A stretch of 64,000 bases of DNA from Fictibacillus solisalsi (GCF_900103485.1 NZ_FNHW01000001.1:2625057-2689056); one strand, 5' to 3'. Positions 53,790 through 62,212 are shown, counted from the stretch's first letter. Notes: generated by a model not told the origin, from the letters alone. Made by a program: numbers and translations.

Positions 53790-54728
53790 TTAGTTCTTTT
53801 TGGTTAGTTCTTTTACGACAAAGTCCAGTTCTTTTTCAAGGGAAATTGGGTCATTGAAGTAGAACGATTCTGAATCAAATTTGATTGCATGTCCGTTTTT
53901 CACAGCAGGAAGCTGCTTCCATACGTTTGACTTCATAAAGGAATTGTCGGGATTGCCTGCACCGGTTCCAACAAAAATGTAATCGCCTGCGTATTTTGGA
54001 ATGACTTCCGTAGAGATCGCTTTCCAGCCAGGCCCGAACACATCTTCTTGCAGCTTCTTAGGTGCTTTTAGGCCCAGAGCCTGGTAAATAACCTCAGTTC
54101 CGCGTCCCCAGTTCTTTCCGTAAACATACATGTCTTTTCCATAAGCTTCCATAACCATAAACGTTTTATCTTTACCGATGGCTGATTGTACTTTTTCCCG
54201 GGCATCAGCGGCTTCTTTCTTCCACTCTTTTACCCATGCTTTTGCTTCCTTTTCTTTACCTACCATTTTTCCAATTTCAATATGCTGCTCAAGGTAGTCA
54301 TATTTGTCGTACGTCATGGTAACGGTTGGTGCAATCTCTTTGTATTTCTTGAGGTTTTTATCATCGGAGTAGGTAATGATCAAATCAGGATTGAGCTCAA
54401 GAAGCTTTTCATATGAATCGGCTGTTACCACTTCCGCCTTGTCCAATTTATTTCCGTAAAATTTGTTTTGCTTCGGATATTCGTTAACGGCCACAGGCGT
54501 AATACCAAGCTCAAGCAGGTTTCCTGCATACGTCGCTGCCATCATGGCCACTCGCTTTGGATGAGCCGGAACCTTCACATCGCCATTTTCACCTTTATAG
54601 ATTCTTGTTTTGGATTCTTTTTTACCAGAATCGGCGTTTTCTTCAGATTTATTGCCGCAAGCTGACAGTGCCAGCATAAGAACGACGGCGATCAGGCCAA
54701 TGAACAGTTTTTTTGTATGCTTTTTCAT
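53790..54728 (-). CDS. Iron-siderophore binding lipoprotein (YfiY-like)
   Basis: Extracytoplasmic FhuD-type binding protein (about 312 aa) with lipobox LALSAC at about 17-22, then the class III binding-protein fold: VKVPAHPKRVAMMAATYAGNLLELGI and LLELNPDLIITYSD. ATG 54728 (MKKHTKKL) follows AGGGGGAA; the frame to 54755 has no ribosome site. A Fur box overlaps the region just upstream. Confidence 0.92.
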   Translation of the reverse strand: MKKHTKKLFIGLIAVVLMLALSACGNKSEENADSGKKESKTRIYKGENGDVKVPAHPKRVAMMAATYAGNLLELGITPVAVNEYPKQNKFYGNKLDKAEVVTADSYEKLLELNPDLIITYSDDKNLKKYKEIAPTVTMTYDKYDYLEQHIEIGKMVGKEKEAKAWVKEWKKEAADAREKVQSAIGKDKTFMVMEAYGKDMYVYGKNWGRGTEVIYQALGLKAPKKLQEDVFGPGWKAISTEVIPKYAGDYIFVGTGAGNPDNSFMKSNVWKQLPAVKNGHAIKFDSESFYFNDPISLEKELDFVVKELTKKN

Positions 54729-54755
54729 CTTATGAGTTCCCCCTATAGTTAGCAA

Positions 54756-54770
54756 TAATAATCATTCTCA
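54756..54770 (-). promoter_or_regulatory. Fur box upstream of the siderophore binding protein
   Basis: TGAGAATGATTATTA on the minus strand matches the 7-1-7 Fur consensus TGATAATNATTATCA at 12 of 14 defined positions. It lies 28 bases before the ATG. Confidence 0.75.
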
Positions 54771-54798
54771 ATTGAAAGTAAACAAGAAAGGCGTAATA

Positions 54799-55611
54799 TT
54801 ACGCCAAATTCTCAACAAGCTCTACAGGCTTTATGATATCGTACGTCAGACAAACTGGCTTTCTCGTTCTTGGATCCGTACCGATCTCGGCATCGATATT
54901 GAATACGTTCCGAAGCACCTGTCGTGTCATTACCTGTTCAGCTGTTCCCTCATTCATAATAGCACCGTCTTTCATGGCCACCATGTGATGAGCAAAGCGG
55001 GCAGCGTGGTTCAGATCATGAATGACCATGACAATCGTCCGCTTTTCCACTCTGTTTAGATGGTCCAACAGTTCAAGTACTTCCAACTGATGGCACATAT
55101 CAAGGTATGTGGTCGGTTCATCCAAAAGGATAATGTCAGTTTCCTGCGCCAGTGCCATCGCAATCCATACCCGCTGGCGCTGTCCGCCTGAGAGGGCATC
55201 TACAGGACGATCCTTAAACTCATGAATGCCGGTAACCTGAAGTGCCCAGTCGATGACCTCATAATCCTTTTTCGTAAGCTTTCCAAGTCCCTTTTGATAA
55301 GGAAATCTTCCGTAAGAAACAAGCTCACCCACTGTCAGTCCTTCAGGAGCGTCAGGGGACTGAGGCAAAATCGCCATCTTTTGGGCAATTTTCTTCGTGG
55401 GTTCTTTACTGATTCCTTTCCCATCAAGATACACCATGCCGGTTTTCGGGTTCAAAATACGGGACAACGTTTTCAAAAGCGTTGACTTTCCGCAGCCGTT
55501 TGGCCCGATAATCGCCGTAATTTGTCCATCCGGAATGGAAACTCCGAGATTCTTCACTATATCCCTTTCACCGTATGTAACCGTCAAATTCTCAGCGTGC
55601 AGCCTGGACAT
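54799..55611 (-). CDS. Iron-siderophore ABC importer ATPase (FecE/YusV-like)
   Basis: ATPase of 270 aa: Walker A GPNGCGKST near 38-46, Q-loop LPQSPDAPEGLTVGELVSYGR, signature LSGGQRQRVWIAMALAQ, Walker B IILLDEP and H-loop VIHDLNHAARF. AGGAGG precedes ATG 55611. It has its own Fur box and is upstream of the binding protein, so it energises the adjacent permeases and may serve other siderophore systems as YusV does. A perfect 16-base palindrome (54789-54804) covers its stop codon. Confidence 0.93.
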   Translation of the reverse strand: MSRLHAENLTVTYGERDIVKNLGVSIPDGQITAIIGPNGCGKSTLLKTLSRILNPKTGMVYLDGKGISKEPTKKIAQKMAILPQSPDAPEGLTVGELVSYGRFPYQKGLGKLTKKDYEVIDWALQVTGIHEFKDRPVDALSGGQRQRVWIAMALAQETDIILLDEPTTYLDMCHQLEVLELLDHLNRVEKRTIVMVIHDLNHAARFAHHMVAMKDGAIMNEGTAEQVMTRQVLRNVFNIDAEIGTDPRTRKPVCLTYDIIKPVELVENLA

Positions 55612-55662
55612 CAATGAGGCCTCCTTTTAAACCTTAACTAAAATCTATATAATTTCATCTAT

Positions 55663-55677
55663 TGAAAATGATTATCA
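55663..55677 (-). promoter_or_regulatory. Fur box upstream of the siderophore ATPase gene
   Basis: TGAAAATGATTATCA, 13 of 14 defined positions of the 7-1-7 Fur consensus. It is about 50 bases upstream of the ATPase ATG. Confidence 0.85.
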
Positions 55678-55737
55678 ATCTCGAGTTCAATTTTATGAGA
55701 ATACCAGAAAGATGTCAACCATGTTTCCAAAATTGTC

Positions 55738-55779
55738 AAAAAAAAACCGTCCTTCTCTTATATGAGAGGTCGGCTTTCT
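55738..55779 (-). terminator. Terminator after the cupin gene
   Basis: AGCCGACCTCTCATA-TAAGAGAAGGACGGT (imperfect) followed by nine T on the minus strand. Confidence 0.7.
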
Positions 55780-55792
55780 TCTAAATCATACT

Positions 55793-56196
55793 TTAATCTT
55801 GCAGCTTATTATAGGTTTCTTCGCCGACTGCTTCCAGCCAAACGGTTTCACCCTGGGTTAGTGCCAGGTGTACAAACCAGCTGTCTTTTGTGGCGCCATG
55901 CCAGTGTTTCACATGAGGCGGAATATTGACCACATCACCTGTTTTTAGTAATCGAGCTGGTTTCCCTTCCTCCTGATACCAGCCCTCACCACCTGTAACC
56001 AACAAAACTTGTCCAACTTTATGAGAATGCCAATTATTGCGGGATCCTGGAGCAAAGGTTACATTTCCAATGGCTGTATTTAGTGGTTTTTGGTCGGTAA
56101 ATATCATTTGTAAGTATGCATCACCGATAAAATTGGCTGCATCTACTTTTTCTCCTAAAGGAAAGATGGTGCTATTTTTAATTGTTCATTTTTCAT
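55793..56196 (-). pseudogene. Cupin domain protein with a frameshifted N-terminus
   Basis: The main frame (55793-56107, 104 aa) is a carboxymuconolactone-type small cupin: NTAIGNVTFAPGSRNNWHSHKVGQ supplies the metal His pair, and GDVVNIPPHVKHWHGA the second motif. The same frame extends upstream as TIFPLGEKVDAANFIGDAYLQM, clearly family sequence, but has no start before a TGA. The natural start (ATG 56196, MKNEQLK, with a weak AGCAGGGA site) is in another frame. A one-base change near 56180 separates them. It is probably inactive, unless translation starts at 56107. Confidence 0.65.
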
Positions 56197-56229
56197 TTTT
56201 GTCCCTGCTTTCTCTAATTTATTTTTATC

Positions 56230-56607
56230 GTGAAATCGCCTTCTCGTAATTCCTTAAACCAGCTTAAGGAGACAGATGAATGGGCATGTCAGGAAGAATG
56301 GATCGATGCCACTCAGATATTTTTTGAATACTTTGAGAAACATTTTTTATTTTTTTCAACGATGTTAGCCAGCAAAGGAGCAGCCCCTTCTTTTCGCAGT
56401 CAATTCTTGGAGTATATAATGGATGGATTTAAAGATGAATTGCAAAAAACAAACGGAAAAAATGAAGGTCTTAGTGACGATGTAGTTGTTCAATTCGCTG
56501 CAAATGCTTATGTAGGAGTATTGGAATCACGGCTAAAGGATGGAATGCCTTCTCCACCTAAAACCATAGCAAGAGAACTTGGAATTTTGTTAGAGGGAAT
56601 TTTATAA
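56230..56607 (+). pseudogene. TetR-family regulator remnant without DNA-binding domain
   Basis: The 125-codon frame has only the C-terminal ligand domain of a TetR protein (FFEYFEKHFLFFSTMLASKGA then FRSQFLEYIMDGFKDEL). No helix-turn-helix is present in any frame upstream, where the cupin gene begins on the other strand. It probably once controlled the adjacent cupin or alcohol dehydrogenase gene. It has no ribosome site. Confidence 0.6.
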
Positions 56608-56609
56608 TT

Positions 56610-56642
56610 AAAAGGCCGGGAAACTTTTTTACCTGGCCTTTT
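56610..56642 (+). terminator. Terminator after the TetR remnant
   Basis: AAAAGGCC-GGGAAACTTTTTTACCT-GGCCTTTT. Confidence 0.65.
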
Positions 56643-56684
56643 GGGGATATAAACTTTCACCTGGAAAGTTATTGTGCTTAAAAC

Positions 56685-56721
56685 AAAAAAGAAGCCCCAA
56701 AAGACAGGCTTTGGGGACTTC
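56685..56721 (-). terminator. Terminator of the adhA-like gene
   Basis: AAGAAGTCCCCAAAGC-CTGT-CTTTTGGGGCTTCTT followed by TTTT on the minus strand. Confidence 0.85.
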
Positions 56722-56733
56722 TTAGAACATCAC

Positions 56734-57774
56734 TCAGATTGTGCTTGTGTCAATGACGAAACGATACTTCACATCAGAAGCCAGCACACGTTTGTAGGCT
56801 TCGTCAATTTGGTCAGCTGAAATGACTTCAATCTTAGGAGCAATGTTATGCTCTGCACAGAAATCCAGCATTTCCTGTGTCTGACGGATTCCCCCGATCA
56901 TAGAACCGGCAAATGAGCGGCGATGACCGATCAGTGAGAATACATTTACTTCTAGTGGCTCTGCAGGCGCACCGACATTTACAAGTGTACCGTCAAGAGT
57001 AAGTAGTGAGAAGTACGCGTCCATGTCAATCTTTGCACTTACCGTATTGATAATCAGATCAAAGGATCCCGCAAGCTTCTGGAAGGTTTCTGGATCTTTT
57101 GTGGCATAGTAATTTTTTGCACCGAATTCCAAACCGTCTTCTTTTTTGTTCAAGGATTGGGATAGAACTGTAACCTCAGCACCCATGGCATGTGCAATTT
57201 TAACCGCCATATGGCCAAGGCCGCCCATACCTACAACCGCTACTTTCTTTCCTGGACCAGCTCCCCAATGATGTAATGGAGAATAGGTCGTAATTCCTGC
57301 GCAAAGCAGTGGTGCAGCTGCGTCAAGCTCAATGTTATCAGGAATTCTGACCACAAAGTCCTCCGTTACGACGATGTGGGTAGAATAGCCGCCCTGAGTT
57401 GGTTCTCCGTACTTGTCAACCCCTGCATAAGTAGGAACATTTCCTTTAAGACAGTATTGTTCTTCTCCTTTCTGGCAGTTCACACATTCACCACAGGAGT
57501 CGACCATACAACCAACACCAACTCTGTCACCGACTTTGTACTTTGTGACCTCTCTGCCTATCTCTGTAACAAATCCTGCAATCTCGTGTCCTGGCACAAG
57601 TGGATAATTCACTTCGCCCCATTCACCGTGAGCAGTGTGGATATCAGAATGGCAAATTCCTGCATATTTAATTTCAATTAGTACATCATGCGTATCAAGA
57701 TCGCGCCGATTGATTTCAGCTGCTCGAAAGGGGGTGTCCGGACCATCTACAGCTCGTGCTTTAGCAGTTATCAT
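56734..57774 (-). CDS. adhA: Zinc-dependent NAD(P) alcohol/aldehyde dehydrogenase (AdhA-like)
   Basis: Cinnamyl-alcohol-dehydrogenase-type MDR enzyme of 346 aa. Catalytic zinc ligands are in [18 protein letters not shown] and GHEIAGFV, the structural zinc cluster in [17 protein letters not shown], and the cofactor loop is [20 protein letters not shown] 57774 (MITAKARA) follows GGAGGTTTC. It is divergent from a MerR gene and under a MerR-type promoter, as in the B. subtilis adhA-adhR pair that answers to formaldehyde and methylglyoxal. Confidence 0.9.
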   Translation of the reverse strand: MITAKARAVDGPDTPFRAAEINRRDLDTHDVLIEIKYAGICHSDIHTAHGEWGEVNYPLVPGHEIAGFVTEIGREVTKYKVGDRVGVGCMVDSCGECVNCQKGEEQYCLKGNVPTYAGVDKYGEPTQGGYSTHIVVTEDFVVRIPDNIELDAAAPLLCAGITTYSPLHHWGAGPGKKVAVVGMGGLGHMAVKIAHAMGAEVTVLSQSLNKKEDGLEFGAKNYYATKDPETFQKLAGSFDLIINTVSAKIDMDAYFSLLTLDGTLVNVGAPAEPLEVNVFSLIGHRRSFAGSMIGGIRQTQEMLDFCAEHNIAPKIEVISADQIDEAYKRVLASDVKYRFVIDTSTI

Positions 57775-57831
57775 GAAAGAAACCTCCAAGTATGTATAGA
57801 TTTCAAGAGAACACTTTTCTCTTGTATGCCC

Positions 57832-57862
57832 ATGTTAATCCTTCGAGTTAACTCTAGGTCAA
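57832..57862 (-). promoter_or_regulatory. MerR-type promoter and operator of adhA
   Basis: TTGACC (57862-57857), a 19-base spacer and TAACAT (57837-57832) on the minus strand. The over-long spacer contains the palindrome GAGTTAACTC (57845-57854). This is the textbook geometry of MerR-activated promoters. Confidence 0.85.
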
Positions 57863-57912
57863 GCAATTACACCATAAATTCAAAAACAATTTTTACTTTC
57901 CTCCAAGTGACT

Positions 57913-57964
57913 TTGACAGGCCATAAATTCAGTGATAGAATTTTCCGAACCATAGAGTTAACTC
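57913..57964 (+). promoter_or_regulatory. Promoter and operator of the merR gene
   Basis: TTGACA (57913-57918), 17-base spacer, TAGAAT (57936-57941). A second GAGTTAACTC palindrome (57955-57964) lies just downstream of the start site, suited to autorepression. Confidence 0.75.
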
Positions 57965-57994
57965 GAAGTCGAAATCAGGGCAAGGAGATTCGTA

Positions 57995-58402
57995 ATGAAG
58001 ACATATACGATCAGCGAAGTTGCAAAAGAATTGAACCTTACCGTTTATACGTTGAGGTACTACGACAAAGAGGGCCTTATGCCATTCGTAGAACGGACAC
58101 CAAACGGTAACCGTTTGTTTAAAGAATCCGATATCAGTGCGTTAAAAGTCATTGAATGCCTCAAAGCTACCGGGATGCCGATTAAGGAAATTAAAACGTT
58201 CATAGATTGGTGTTCAGAGGGAGATTCCACGTTAGAGCAAAGATATAATATGTTTTTGGAACGAAAAGCCAATGTGGAAGCCCAGATGGCAGAATTGAAA
58301 AAGACAATGGAGGTTATCCAGCATAAGTGTTCCTATTACAAAACGGCGATGGATGCTGGAACTGAAGACATTCACAAAAACGAAAAATTAGCGAAAGTGT
58401 AA
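57995..58402 (+). CDS. adhR: MerR family transcriptional regulator (AdhR-like)
   Basis: A 135-aa MerR protein of the NmlR/AdhR aldehyde-sensing branch. The DNA-binding domain reads YTISEVAKELNLTVYTLRYYDKEGLMPFVERT, with a coiled coil at about 80-115. Cys residues are in VIECLKATG and DWCSEG near 50-72; the Cys52 equivalent is the known aldehyde sensor of B. subtilis AdhR. AAGGAG before ATG 57995. The two GAGTTAACTC sites in the shared promoter are its expected targets. Confidence 0.88.
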   Translation: MKTYTISEVAKELNLTVYTLRYYDKEGLMPFVERTPNGNRLFKESDISALKVIECLKATGMPIKEIKTFIDWCSEGDSTLEQRYNMFLERKANVEAQMAELKKTMEVIQHKCSYYKTAMDAGTEDIHKNEKLAKV

Positions 58403-58407
58403 TTCAA

Positions 58408-58443
58408 AAAAGCCTAAAGTTTCCCACACGAAACTTAGGCTTT
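58408..58443 (+). terminator. Terminator of the merR gene
   Basis: AAAGCCTAAAGTTTC-CCACAC-GAAACTTAGGCTTT, a near-perfect 15-base stem. Confidence 0.85.
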
Positions 58444-58534
58444 CATTACTTTTTAGAAAAGTACTTTGAACATACCTTTGGGCTGTACGAATTCAAAGTC
58501 AATACGGCTAAGACACAGAATTGCTGATTTAGCA

Positions 58535-58954
58535 TTATTCTCCTGTTTTCCCAAACGTCTCGATTCGTTCACCGATTTCATCGCGAACTCGCTGGAAGAA
58601 CTTCCATTTTTCCTCTTCTGTACCTTGAGCTTTCGCAGGATCGTCAAAGCCCCAATGGTCTCGTTTTACATGAGGAGGAGTCATCGGGCATTTATCCGCT
58701 GCATCCCCGCAAAGCGTAACCACAAAGTCTGCATTATTTAAGATTTCAGGGTCAATGAGATCAGAGGTTTGGTTCGTGATGTCGATATCAATTTCTTTCA
58801 TAGCTTTCACCGCGTTCGGGTTCAAGCCATGAGCTTCGATACCTGCACTTTTTACCTCCCACTCGTCACCAAGCAGTTTCTTACCCCAACCTTCAGCCAT
58901 CTGGCTTCGGCAAGAGTTTCCTGTACATAAGAAGTAGATTGTTTTTTTCGCCAT
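58535..58954 (-). CDS. arsC: Arsenate reductase, thioredoxin-coupled
   Basis: Reduces arsenate to arsenite with electrons from thioredoxin (LMW-phosphatase fold, 139 aa, as S. aureus/B. subtilis ArsC). The nucleophile loop [14 protein letters not shown] is at about 8-21 and the redox Cys pair in [17 protein letters not shown] near 80-90. ATG 58954 (MAKKTIYFL) follows AAAGGAG. Last gene of arsR-arsB-arsC. Confidence 0.96.
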   Translation of the reverse strand: MAKKTIYFLCTGNSCRSQMAEGWGKKLLGDEWEVKSAGIEAHGLNPNAVKAMKEIDIDITNQTSDLIDPEILNNADFVVTLCGDAADKCPMTPPHVKRDHWGFDDPAKAQGTEEEKWKFFQRVRDEIGERIETFGKTGE

Positions 58955-58975
58955 TTGAAACACTCCTTTAAGGAA

Positions 58976-60274
58976 TTAATGAATAATGGTTAACCAGATA
59001 TAAAGCCCTGTCAGGGTAATAAACAACGTGGGTACTGTTAATACGACGCCTACCTTAAAATAGTATCCCCATGATATTTTGACGCCTTTGGTGTTCAATA
59101 CATGCAGCCAAAGCAGTGTGGCCAACGAACCGATCGGTGTGAGCTTTGGCCCTAGATCTGAACCGATAACGTTCGCATAGATCAAGGCTTCTCTCATTGC
59201 TCCTGTGGTCTGGGTATCTGAAATCGCTAATGCATCAATCATCACGGTTGGCATGTTGTTCATAATCGATGAAATAATGGCAGCAATAAAGCCCATACCA
59301 ATGGTTCCGACAAACAATCCATGGTGGGTGACGTTCTCAATGACATCGGCCAAAAGACTCGTGAGCCCGGCGTTTTTAAGTCCATAAACGACCACATACA
59401 TCCCGATGGAGAAAAAGACCACAGCCCACGGAGCCCCTTTGATTACGGTTTTCGTGTGAACGGCGGAACTCTTTCTTGCCGTCTGTAAGAAAACGATCGC
59501 GATAATCCCCGCGATAATCGAGACAGGAACGGAAAATAGTTCCCCAACAAAATAACCAATCACCAGTACGGCGAGTACAAACCAAGAAGATTTGAACATC
59601 TCCATGTCTTTGATCGCATCCACTGGCTTCTTCAGCTGGTTGACGTCATACGATTTTGGGATACTTTTTCTGAAATACAGATACAGCACCAAACTACTGG
59701 CCAATAAGCTAAAGAGGTTCGGGACGATCATTCGGCTTGCATACGTGGAAAAGCTGATGCCGAAAAAGTCAGCCGATACGATGTTCACCAGGTTACTGAC
59801 CACTAACGGCAGTGACGTTGTATCAGCAATGAATCCACCGGCCATGATAAACGGCAGAATCATCTTGTCCTCAAACTTTAGATTGCGTACCATAGCAAGG
59901 ACGATCGGCGTTAAGATCAATGCTGCTCCATCATTCGCGAAAAATGCAGCAACAACTGCACCAAGTATGGTGACGAGCAAGAACATTTTGAGGCCACTGC
60001 CTTTGGCATAACGGGCCATGTGAAGAGCGGCCCATTCAAAAAATCCGATCTCATCTAAGATGAGTGAAATGATAATCACAGCAACAAAGGTCAGGGTCGC
60101 GTTCCAAACGATTCCTGTTACGTCAATAACGTCCTGAAATGAAACCACTTGGAAGAGGAGGGCTAAAACAGCTCCCCCACACGCACTCCACCCGATACTT
60201 AGTCCTCTCGGCTGCCAAATGACAAGCGTCAAGGTAACTAAGAAAATGATGCTGGCTATAATGACTGAACTCAC
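58976..60274 (-). CDS. arsB: Arsenite efflux pump ArsB
   Basis: Arsenite/antimonite:H+ antiporter of the ArsB/NhaD superfamily, 432 aa, eleven to twelve membrane segments. Conserved stretches include [20 protein letters not shown] and [17 protein letters not shown] near 110-165, and [15 protein letters not shown] and [20 protein letters not shown] in the second half. It starts 16 bases after arsR and ends 21 bases before arsC. It is not the Acr3 type. Confidence 0.95.
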   Translation of the reverse strand: MSSVIIASIIFLVTLTLVIWQPRGLSIGWSACGGAVLALLFQVVSFQDVIDVTGIVWNATLTFVAVIIISLILDEIGFFEWAALHMARYAKGSGLKMFLLVTILGAVVAAFFANDGAALILTPIVLAMVRNLKFEDKMILPFIMAGGFIADTTSLPLVVSNLVNIVSADFFGISFSTYASRMIVPNLFSLLASSLVLYLYFRKSIPKSYDVNQLKKPVDAIKDMEMFKSSWFVLAVLVIGYFVGELFSVPVSIIAGIIAIVFLQTARKSSAVHTKTVIKGAPWAVVFFSIGMYVVVYGLKNAGLTSLLADVIENVTHHGLFVGTIGMGFIAAIISSIMNNMPTVMIDALAISDTQTTGAMREALIYANVIGSDLGPKLTPIGSLATLLWLHVLNTKGVKISWGYYFKVGVVLTVPTLFITLTGLYIWLTIIH

Positions 60275-60290
60275 AACTAAACCCTCCTAC

Positions 60291-60638
60291 TTACTCACAA
60301 GTGATTCGCTTTCCTTGTGCTTCTAATTCTTCCATACGAAAACGCTGACTCGGTATATCTTGAATGATGGTTATCAAATACGAAAGATAAGGGTAAGAAG
60401 GATTGACGGAGTAATATACCCACTGTCCTTTTTTCCGTTCTTTTACAAGCCCGCTGTCTCTTAATTTCCGTAAATGCTGACTTACCGCAGGCTGGCTCAT
60501 TTGAAACAGCTCCACAAACTCACAAACACAACACTCATTCTCAGACAAGATTTTGACTATGGTAAGTCTTGTCTTATCACCGAGCAGTTTCAGGATGGTT
60601 GCCGCTGTCTCAATTTCCACTGCTTGTTCGTTCAACAT
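60291..60638 (-). CDS. arsR: ArsR family repressor of the arsB-arsC operon
   Basis: Winged-helix metalloregulator of 115 aa. ECCVCEFVELFQMSQPAVSQHL contains the Cys pair in the recognition-helix region that binds As(III)/Sb(III). AGGGAGGTGC lies before ATG 60638; the frame to 60665 lacks a site. An inverted repeat at about 60673-60700 (TATAAGTATATTCTTATGTATA) is its probable operator, different from that of the second ArsR in this window. Confidence 0.93.
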   Translation of the reverse strand: MLNEQAVEIETAATILKLLGDKTRLTIVKILSENECCVCEFVELFQMSQPAVSQHLRKLRDSGLVKERKKGQWVYYSVNPSYPYLSYLITIIQDIPSQRFRMEELEAQGKRITCE

Positions 60639-60672
60639 GAAGCACCTCCCTTTCATCTTTTCCATCCATCAT

Positions 60673-60700
60673 TGTATAAGTATATTCTTATGTATACAAG
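60673..60700 (-). promoter_or_regulatory. Operator region of arsR-arsB-arsC
   Basis: GTATAAG-TATATTC-TTATGTATAC is an AT-rich imperfect inverted repeat about 35 bases before arsR. Such dyads are usual ArsR targets and differ from the ATCAA-N6-TTGAT boxes further on. Confidence 0.5.
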
Positions 60701-60826
60701 TGAAAAAGTTCACCCCTTTTAGGAGGTGAACTATTAGCAAGCTATTAAGAAGCTTTATAGAAAAATAATTCTTGCTGCTGTTAAAACATTCTTGAAAAGA
60801 GAGCTTCTGCTCTTGTTTTTTTGTTC

Positions 60827-61231
60827 CTAGCAGCAGGCTGTGGTGTTCGCATATGGAGACTGTTCCTCTACATCACTCTTCGTATAAAAGAACTCCCATT
60901 CGTTGCCGTCTGGATCAGACACCCAGAATTTGTCCTGAGTGGCATAGCAGCAGGTCACATCCATTTCCTCGCGCGCAAAAAAGCCGAGCTTCTCCAGACG
61001 GTCTTTATGCCTTTGTACTTCTACTGCATCATCTACTTGGAACCCGAAGTGGCCGACCTGGTTTCCCGATACTTCATTTTTTAGGTTTAACGTAAAGTTA
61101 AGGCCTGGATTCTCTAGCAGGAATTTCGCATAGTCGGATTTTACTTTGACTGGTTCTGAATCAAATACCATTGAGTAAAACGCAATGGACTTTTCTAGAT
61201 CTGTGACATTTACACCAACATGAACTTTCAT
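60827..61231 (-). CDS. arsI: ArsI/CadI family C-As lyase
   Basis: Fe(II)-dependent dioxygenase of the vicinal-oxygen-chelate family, 134 aa, which splits the C-As bond of trivalent organoarsenicals such as MAs(III). The His of HVGVN, the His of GHFGFQVDD and the Glu of NEWEFFY form the metal triad. The Cys pair in DVTCCYATQDKFW, near 95-97, binds the arsenical and is diagnostic for ArsI. It ends with TACC. Divergent from a second arsR, with an operator between them. Confidence 0.92.
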   Translation of the reverse strand: MKVHVGVNVTDLEKSIAFYSMVFDSEPVKVKSDYAKFLLENPGLNFTLNLKNEVSGNQVGHFGFQVDDAVEVQRHKDRLEKLGFFAREEMDVTCCYATQDKFWVSDPDGNEWEFFYTKSDVEEQSPYANTTACC

Positions 61232-61264
61232 TGTAATCCCTCCAATAATTGTTTATGCCAACCT

Positions 61265-61288
61265 ATTAATCAAATTTTCTTGATTAAT
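61265..61288. promoter_or_regulatory. ArsR-type operator 1 (arsI side)
   Basis: ATTAATCAA-ATTTTC-TTGATTAAT: a perfect dyad with 9-base arms and a 6-base spacer, about 35 bases before the arsI start. Confidence 0.75.
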
Positions 61289-61328
61289 TAAAGTATATTA
61301 GCAACTTTATCCAAATACAACCTGTTTT

Positions 61329-61382
61329 ATCAATTTTTTTTGATTAATAAAAATTGACAACTCCTGGATGACAATATACGAT
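61329..61382 (+). promoter_or_regulatory. ArsR-type operator 2 and promoter of the second arsR
   Basis: ATCAA-N6-TTGAT (61329-61344) lies 9 bases before TTGACA (61354-61359), a 17-base spacer and TACGAT (61377-61382). It serves the plus-strand arsR2. Confidence 0.75.
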
Positions 61383-61409
61383 AAATTCATGAAGACGAGG
61401 TGATGTACG

Positions 61410-61733
61410 ATGCAAAAAGAAATTGCGCTTCAAGACCTTTCACAAGACAAAGAGTTCGAAAGGTACGAAAGCCAGTTTAAAGCGTTGGCCGATAAAAAGC
61501 GGCTTCACATTATGAATATCCTTACTCAACGAGGAAAGACCTGTGTTTGTGACCTGGCTCCTTTAATGGGGATGACGCAATCCAAACTGTCTTATCATTT
61601 AAAGATCCTTTGGGACGCTGGCATCATCCACAAAGAGACAAAAGGAACCAACAGCTATTATAGCATCAACATGAAAGAAATTAACCATTTGCTTTCCCAT
61701 GAACTGTGCTGTATTTTTAAACCCAGTTGCTAG
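61410..61733 (+). CDS. Second ArsR family repressor
   Basis: Metalloregulator of 107 aa. The sensing Cys pair sits in GKTCVCDLAPLMGMTQSKLSYHL (helix before the recognition helix, near 50), and the C-terminus adds LCCIFKPSC, extra thiols typical of ArsR variants that bind organoarsenicals or As(III) at a second site. GACGAGGTGATG before ATG 61410. It is divergent from arsI and probably controls it, itself and the two small genes downstream. Confidence 0.9.
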   Translation: MQKEIALQDLSQDKEFERYESQFKALADKKRLHIMNILTQRGKTCVCDLAPLMGMTQSKLSYHLKILWDAGIIHKETKGTNSYYSINMKEINHLLSHELCCIFKPSC

Positions 61734-61754
61734 CTTATATCTTTTTCTAGGATT

Positions 61755-61795
61755 TTAATCAATTTTTTTTGATTAATAAATCAACTTTATTTGAT
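61755..61795 (+). promoter_or_regulatory. Tandem ArsR-type operators before the small arsenic-island genes
   Basis: TTAATCAA-TTTTTT-TTGATTAA (61755-61776) is a perfect dyad; ATCAA-CTTTAT-TTGAT (61780-61795) follows at once and reaches to 17 bases before the first small gene. Both match the boxes at arsI and arsR2. Confidence 0.75.
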
Positions 61796-61811
61796 GAAGA
61801 AGGAAATTAGT

Positions 61812-61985
61812 ATGCTTAATGAATATGCTGTTTACCTTTTGGCTAAAGCTCGTCAGGAAAAAGTGGAAAGACAAGCACAGGTGGCTTGGATGCATCAGAA
61901 TCAAAAAGAAGACAACAAAGCAAAGGAACGAGTGGTTTCTAAATCATCCTTAACCCTGGATCCATGCTGCTCATGTGCATCCTAA
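61812..61985 (+). CDS. Small protein with C-terminal Cys cluster, arsenic island
   Basis: A 57-aa protein (MLNEYAVYLLAKARQEKVER) that I do not recognise: an amphipathic, coiled-coil-like N-terminal half and a basic linker, ending in LDPCCSCAS. Three Cys in CCSC would suit binding of As(III) or another soft metal. AAGAAGGAAA precedes ATG 61812; the TTG at 61791 lies inside the operator and is unlikely. It sits behind two ArsR-type operators, so arsenic control is expected. A chaperone, sensor or scavenger role is inference. Confidence 0.7.
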   Translation: MLNEYAVYLLAKARQEKVERQAQVAWMHQNQKEDNKAKERVVSKSSLTLDPCCSCAS

Positions 61986-61997
61986 GGAGGGAATGAA

Positions 61998-62195
61998 ATG
62001 ATTGTCAATCGCGGGGGAGCTTTAGGAAAGGATTATTTCGTATCATATTTGCGGTTAATCATGAATGCTCGAAATTGTTCAGTGATGGATGCTCACGAAG
62101 TAGCAATGGACATTTTCTTTCATGGAGATAACACACGCTTTGGAATATCAACTTTTGAACAATTTCAATCCGCTTTCCACGAACTTTCTAAATAA
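61998..62195 (+). CDS. Small uncharacterised protein, arsenic island
   Basis: A 65-aa soluble protein of unknown family (starts MIVNRGGALGKDYFVSYLRL). It has a clear ribosome site (AAGGAGGGAATGAA) and begins 12 bases after the Cys-rich gene, so the two form an operon. It contains one Cys (NARNCSVMDAHEVAMD) and several His. A helical DUF-like fold is likely. A terminator follows at 62213. Confidence 0.7.
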   Translation: MIVNRGGALGKDYFVSYLRLIMNARNCSVMDAHEVAMDIFFHGDNTRFGISTFEQFQSAFHELSK

Positions 62196-62212
62196 TCAAG
62201 ATTCACAATGCT

